The notes under the pieces were generated by a model. That model saw nothing but the letters and a program-made list of their open reading frames with translations, did not search any database and was not told the DNA's origin. Below, one piece after another: positions 9,371-12,825 of a stretch of DNA of 12,825 bases. The translations under genes were made by a program, and so were the position numbers. Positions within the stretch are counted from its first letter, which is position 1; every line of letters begins with the position of its first letter. The DNA comes from Chloroflexota bacterium (GTDB lineage: Bacteria; Chloroflexota; Anaerolineae; Anaerolineales; UBA4823), in contig DAOVXM010000018.1 in NCBI GenBank assembly GCA_030636125.1, positions 1 to 12,825 on the forward strand, given 5' to 3'.

Positions 9371-11293
9371 ATGTCCGGTATCTCGCGTTGGCTGAGTTTG
9401 TGGTTAATTATTTTATTTGCCCTCGTAATCCCTGTTAACGCGCAAACTTCGAACGGAGTCATCCTGGCTCCGCCTCAAATGGATGAATACCCTCGCGCAA
9501 GAACATATATGGATGTTCACGACGAACAAGGCAATTTTGTGCATGGACTGAAAGCGTCCGATATTAGCGTTTTTGAAGATGGACGGTTGGTCCCCATTAT
9601 TGAATTCCAGGAAGAACGCCCAGGGGTCCAATTCGTGGTAGCTATGAGCGCGGATGAACCCTTTACCATTCGAAATAGTCAGGGGATTAGTCGCTATGAC
9701 TTTTTAGAGGAGGCTCTAAAAAGTTGGGCGATCAGTCGTCAAGGCTCAACGATCGATGATATTAGTGTTTTGATCAGCGCGGGTCCGGAATATACTCACT
9801 TCTCTGATCCCCAAGAGCTGTTGTCCACACTAGAGATATATCAGCTTGATGAGCAGGCTCTCGCGCCGAGCGTGGACAGCTTGTTTCAGGCGGTGGAAAT
9901 TGCCTCTGACGCCTCACCCCGTCCGGGAATGGAACGCGCGATTTTATTTATCACAGCTCCTATAGAAGAGGGTGTAGCCTTTAGCTTACAAGAGTTGATC
10001 TCCCGGGCTAATCAACAAAACATACATATCTTCGTCTGGTTGGTTGCTCCGCCAGAGGCAACGGCCACCCCAGCCGCTGCTCAACTCCGTGAGTTGGCTA
10101 GCCAGACGGGTGGGCAGTTTTATGCCTTTTCTGGGGATGAACCGTTACCAAGCGTAGAAAGCTACCTGAATCACTTGCGCTCCATCTATCGCCTGGAATA
10201 CGAATCCAACATCACCAGCGGGGGCGTCCATCAACTGGCTGTTGAGATTCAACACGGTGACCAGCAACTCAAGTCACCCGTGGTTGAGTTTGATGTTAAT
10301 CTGCAACCCCCTGATCCGGCATTCATATTGCCATCTCTAGAGCTCCTACGCGAGATTCCTGATGAAAAGCGAAAATTCCCCTGGAGCGTGTACAGTGAGG
10401 ATGAACTCGTTCCAACGGACCACAACTTGGAAATCCTGGTCGATTTCCCTGATGGTCGCATTCGCCCCCTCGATCGCACCACTTTATACGTGGATGGGGT
10501 GATTGTAGATGAGAATGTGGAACCACCCTTTGAGTATTTTGTCTGGGATTTGAGTTCGTACAATATAAGTGGGCAACATCTCATACAAGTTGAAGCCGTA
10601 GATGACTGGCAATTGACTGGCTCCAGCATCGAGACCCCAGTCCAGGTCATAGTGGATCTTCCTTCACCAAATCCCCTGAGCGGATTGGTGCGGCAGTGGC
10701 CGGCTATGGCGGGGTTAGGACTAATCCTTGCTGGGGCAGTGTTATTATTGGTTTTGATCATGAGCGGTCGCATACGCCCGCGGGCTTTGAGAGTCCCGGT
10801 CGGCTTTGTTAGACGCCGACCAAGCGACCAAGAGACGCCAATAAAAACCGGGCAGCCTGAGGCTGAAGCAGGCGGGCGGCGGAGGTCTGAGTGGGTTAAT
10901 CGGCTCCATTGGCCACACCGACGACTGGCTCCGGAGGCTGCCGCTTATCTGGCTTATTATTCGGATTCGGAAAAGGCCCCCAATCTGGCCCCAATCCCTA
11001 TTACTGCAGATGAACTTACTTTTGGTAGGGATATCAGCCAGGCGACAGCGGTACTTGATGATGCCTCGGTTGAATCCTTACATGCTCGCCTGGTTCATGA
11101 GGATGATGGTTCGTTTCGAATAATCGATGAAGGCTCTGTTGCGGGAACCTGGGTCAATTACACGCAGGTGTCGAGAGAAGGAACAGTATTGGAACACGGC
11201 GACTTGATCCATATTGGACGGGTGGGTTTCCGTTTTACGGAACGCGAGCCTCGTCGCTTACTCAAACCAGTAATCACCCTGGATGAGTCCTAA
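9371..11293 (+). CDS. Membrane-anchored VWA-like / FHA-like domain protein
   Basis: This 640-residue protein appears to link an extracytoplasmic adhesion-type domain to a cytoplasmic phosphopeptide-binding-like domain. Residues 1-24 are a signal peptide (hydrophobic core 10-21, likely cleavage after VNA). Residues about 42-82 (ending in the pattern G..V.GL..SDI.VFEDG....I) resemble the N-terminal part of VWFA-related secreted proteins. A VWA-like fold covers about 86-275, but where DxSxS is expected it has VVAMSADEP, so metal binding is doubtful. An Ig-like beta region spans about 345-430. One membrane helix (444-466) is followed by a basic, disordered linker. An FHA-like domain (about 547-622) has the FGRD and GTWVN landmarks, but Glu replaces the Ser three residues before His and Tyr replaces the Gly after Asn. 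No Shine-Dalgarno site precedes the ATG, and the promoter is immediately upstream. The convergent neighbour may be its partner. The domain layout is fairly clear; the ligand and signal are unknown. Confidence 0.85.
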   Translation: MSGISRWLSLWLIILFALVIPVNAQTSNGVILAPPQMDEYPRARTYMDVHDEQGNFVHGLKASDISVFEDGRLVPIIEFQEERPGVQFVVAMSADEPFTIRNSQGISRYDFLEEALKSWAISRQGSTIDDISVLISAGPEYTHFSDPQELLSTLEIYQLDEQALAPSVDSLFQAVEIASDASPRPGMERAILFITAPIEEGVAFSLQELISRANQQNIHIFVWLVAPPEATATPAAAQLRELASQTGGQFYAFSGDEPLPSVESYLNHLRSIYRLEYESNITSGGVHQLAVEIQHGDQQLKSPVVEFDVNLQPPDPAFILPSLELLREIPDEKRKFPWSVYSEDELVPTDHNLEILVDFPDGRIRPLDRTTLYVDGVIVDENVEPPFEYFVWDLSSYNISGQHLIQVEAVDDWQLTGSSIETPVQVIVDLPSPNPLSGLVRQWPAMAGLGLILAGAVLLLVLIMSGRIRPRALRVPVGFVRRRPSDQETPIKTGQPEAEAGGRRRSEWVNRLHWPHRRLAPEAAAYLAYYSDSEKAPNLAPIPITADELTFGRDISQATAVLDDASVESLHARLVHEDDGSFRIIDEGSVAGTWVNYTQVSREGTVLEHGDLIHIGRVGFRFTEREPRRLLKPVITLDES

Positions 11294-11300
11294 GGGTGAT
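11273..11300. terminator. Stem-loop shared by two convergent gene ends
   Basis: ATCACCCT at 11273-11280 pairs perfectly with AGGGTGAT at 11293-11300, and after a 2-base bulge three more pairs (GGA/TCC) close a 4-base loop. The hairpin holds the TAA of the rightward gene and the last base of the leftward TGA. There is no T-run on either side, so if it terminates transcription it is not by the standard intrinsic route. It could also act as a bidirectional 3'-end stabiliser. Confidence 0.4.
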
Positions 11301-12825
11301 CATGGCATGCCCGCATATATCACCTGGTCGCCAAGAGCCATAAAGACAATGCGGTTGTCTGGACTGATCGCAAAAGCTGAAGCTGGTTCAATCTCGGTTG
11401 AATTGGCGGAATCCAGATTGCTGAGTGGGCGTAACTGGCGTTGGTATGTCAGACGCAGGCTGAAATGGTAAATGGCCTGCGAGCTTGGGTCGAGCAGGTA
11501 CAGAGATGGGTCAGGCGGTCGCGTGGACTGCATTTGGTTGAATGCAGGATGAGGATAGAGCACTTGGCCTTCACGCCCTGGGCGGGAATCGGCGTATGGG
11601 GTAGGGTCGGTACAGCGTGTTGGAGAGACCTCCAGATTGCTGAAAGTGCACAGAGTCATATGCCCGTCGGTGTGTAATAAATAAAGATCGCCTTTGTCTA
11701 CAGCCAAATCGATCGCATTTTGCATTGGAGGGACTTCTTCATTAAAGAAGAGTTGCGGTTGCTGGGTGAAATCGCTGTTCCAGTAAATCCATACGGCATT
11801 GGCAGTTGGGTCAAGTATGTAGAGATTTCCCAGATCCGATGTGAAAGCTTGGGGTTGTCCCCAACCAGTTGAGGGCGCTGCCAAGGTAACGAACACTGGG
11901 GGTTCACCGGGGTGACACTGGAGGAGATTCCCGGCAGAGTCTAATCCCAATATATTTACACCTCGGTCATCTTCCTGAGGTGAGACAATGATGTCAATTA
12001 ATGGGCCGATTCCTTGACTTCCTGGATGACCTGGCCCACATTGGTACGTTGTGTCAAGTTCGTAACCCTTTCCGGTATCGAAGGCTCGCCATACATGACC
12101 ACCGCTTGCATCCAGTATATAAAGGTCGCTGGCTGTTGCAAGGAGGCGCGTTACTTGCGCCGTGACAGGTAAGCCTCCTGCGATGGCTGAATTAAACTCA
12201 AGACGAACGACTTTATTCAGCACGTCTAATGCCTGGTGAGTCTCGGCTCTCAGGGCTAAAGATTCGGGGGTGATGCTGTAGACTTCGGCTTGATCCAGGT
12301 AAGTAAAGACGGAATCCCATGCTTCTTGAGCGGCGTTGGGGTCGGTCTGGGTTCGGGCGAATCCGGCAGACTGGACTGCCTGGGCGTAATAGACATCATA
12401 CTGGCCGGTACGCCCACGTTGGAAGTAGACCACAGTAGCAATGGTCACAACCACCAGCGGTACTGCAATGGCAGTGAAGAACATAACCGAAGACGGCAGG
12501 GTAAAGATGCCTTCTCCGGGCAGTAGCCGACCAAGAAAAGAGCGTGTGCTCTGGACGCCTCGCCCCCAAAAAGCACCCAACCCTACGGCAGCGGCAGCCA
12601 ATGCGCCTTTTATGGGACTGGTTTTGGGTGGGGGAGCAGCAGGAGCTGGGGTCTCAGCGGTTTGGATAGGGGGCTCTGTTGGAGGTGGGGCACCGGGTTC
12701 CTGAAGGGGTTCTGGGGCGGCTACGAGCGCGGGCTCACCTGCTGGAGCATCCTCCACAGGGGCAATTGGTTCAGGGGGTAATTCTGCTGGGGCGGTTGAC
12801 TCTGGCGTCCGGGTGGTTACTCGAC
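11300..12825 (-). CDS. Transmembrane beta-propeller-like protein, N-terminus outside the window
   Basis: The gene is partial: the frame stays open through the right edge, and the GTG at 12757 is probably not the true start, since the same Pro/Ala/Glu-rich sequence continues upstream of it. Counting from 12757, residues 1-47 are a Pro/Ala-rich linker, 51-63 a small Ala/Gly-rich hydrophobic patch and 91-112 a strong membrane helix. Residues 118-185 are a helical region, and about 200-485 form a beta-rich region with at least five to six repeats of a blade-like pattern, such as SDLYILDASGGHVW (210-223), GNLYILDPTANAVW (310-323), GDLYLLHTDG (356-365), PSLYLLDPSSQAIY (417-430) and NRIVFMALGDQVIY (468-481). 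This looks like an NHL/six-bladed propeller placed outside the membrane, probably for ligand or protein binding. The linker implies another domain further upstream; a cytoplasmic signalling domain such as a protein phosphatase is possible but cannot be seen. It converges on the VWA/FHA gene, with 6 bp between the stop codons. Confidence 0.75.
   Translation of the reverse strand, partial: RVTTRTPESTAPAELPPEPIAPVEDAPAGEPALVAAPEPLQEPGAPPPTEPPIQTAETPAPAAPPPKTSPIKGALAAAAVGLGAFWGRGVQSTRSFLGRLLPGEGIFTLPSSVMFFTAIAVPLVVVTIATVVYFQRGRTGQYDVYYAQAVQSAGFARTQTDPNAAQEAWDSVFTYLDQAEVYSITPESLALRAETHQALDVLNKVVRLEFNSAIAGGLPVTAQVTRLLATASDLYILDASGGHVWRAFDTGKGYELDTTYQCGPGHPGSQGIGPLIDIIVSPQEDDRGVNILGLDSAGNLLQCHPGEPPVFVTLAAPSTGWGQPQAFTSDLGNLYILDPTANAVWIYWNSDFTQQPQLFFNEEVPPMQNAIDLAVDKGDLYLLHTDGHMTLCTFSNLEVSPTRCTDPTPYADSRPGREGQVLYPHPAFNQMQSTRPPDPSLYLLDPSSQAIYHFSLRLTYQRQLRPLSNLDSANSTEIEPASAFAISPDNRIVFMALGDQVIYAGMP

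Noticed and set aside
12600..12760. G-rich tract with GGG/GGGG runs on the plus strand
   Set aside because: It is explained by the proline codons of the Pro/Ala-rich linker encoded on the minus strand.

Overview
The window looks like bacterial chromosome of moderate GC and is almost fully coding. No transposase, integrase, tRNA, rRNA or CRISPR array is visible. The protein style suggests a Chloroflexota bacterium, perhaps of the Anaerolineae. The grounds are a secreted VWA-like/transmembrane/FHA protein, a Pro/Ala-linker/transmembrane/beta-propeller protein, and large membrane glycosyltransferases next to a short GDP-mannose dehydratase. This assignment is an inference from recognition, not from a marker gene.

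Region 1 (53-9264, all minus strand) is a surface-glycan or glycoprotein locus that reads right to left. It starts at a near-consensus sigma70-type promoter (9299-9326) with GDP-mannose 4,6-dehydratase. Two tandem paralogous GT-C type membrane glycosyltransferases of 625 and 624 residues follow, separated by a strong hairpin at 6335-6374. A 215-bp gap carrying a CTAG-ended inverted repeat comes next. The locus then continues with an LPG_synthase_TM membrane protein, a polyprenyl-phosphate-sugar synthase-like GT2 enzyme, a GT4 glycosyltransferase and a non-hydrolysing UDP-GlcNAc 2-epimerase. Several genes overlap by one base or lie within about 30 bp, so most are probably cotranscribed. A plausible working model: the two nucleotide-sugar enzymes supply unusual sugars, the GT2 enzyme loads a sugar onto a polyprenyl phosphate, and the GT-C enzymes transfer lipid-linked sugar on the outer face of the membrane. 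The GT4 enzyme would act in the cytoplasm. Partner enzymes that finish the deoxy-sugar and ManNAc-type pathways are not in the window; they may lie beyond its left edge.

Region 2 (9265-9370) is a compact divergent promoter region. The rightward promoter sits so close to the next ATG that the message is probably leaderless.

Region 3 (9371-12825) holds two convergent genes whose stop codons are 6 bp apart and lie within one stem-loop. The first encodes a signal peptide, a degenerate VWA-like domain, an Ig-like region, one membrane helix and a cytoplasmic FHA-like domain that lacks two signature residues. The second is cut by the right edge of the window. It has a Pro/Ala-rich linker, one membrane helix and an extracytoplasmic beta-propeller-like region. 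The pair looks like envelope sensing or Ser/Thr-phosphorylation signalling, but the missing N-terminus of the second protein leaves this open.

The only non-coding stretches are 1-52 (nothing recognisable; T-rich on the minus strand after the epimerase stop, with no convincing hairpin), 4203-4417, 6293-6418 and 9265-9370. None exceeds 300 bases.
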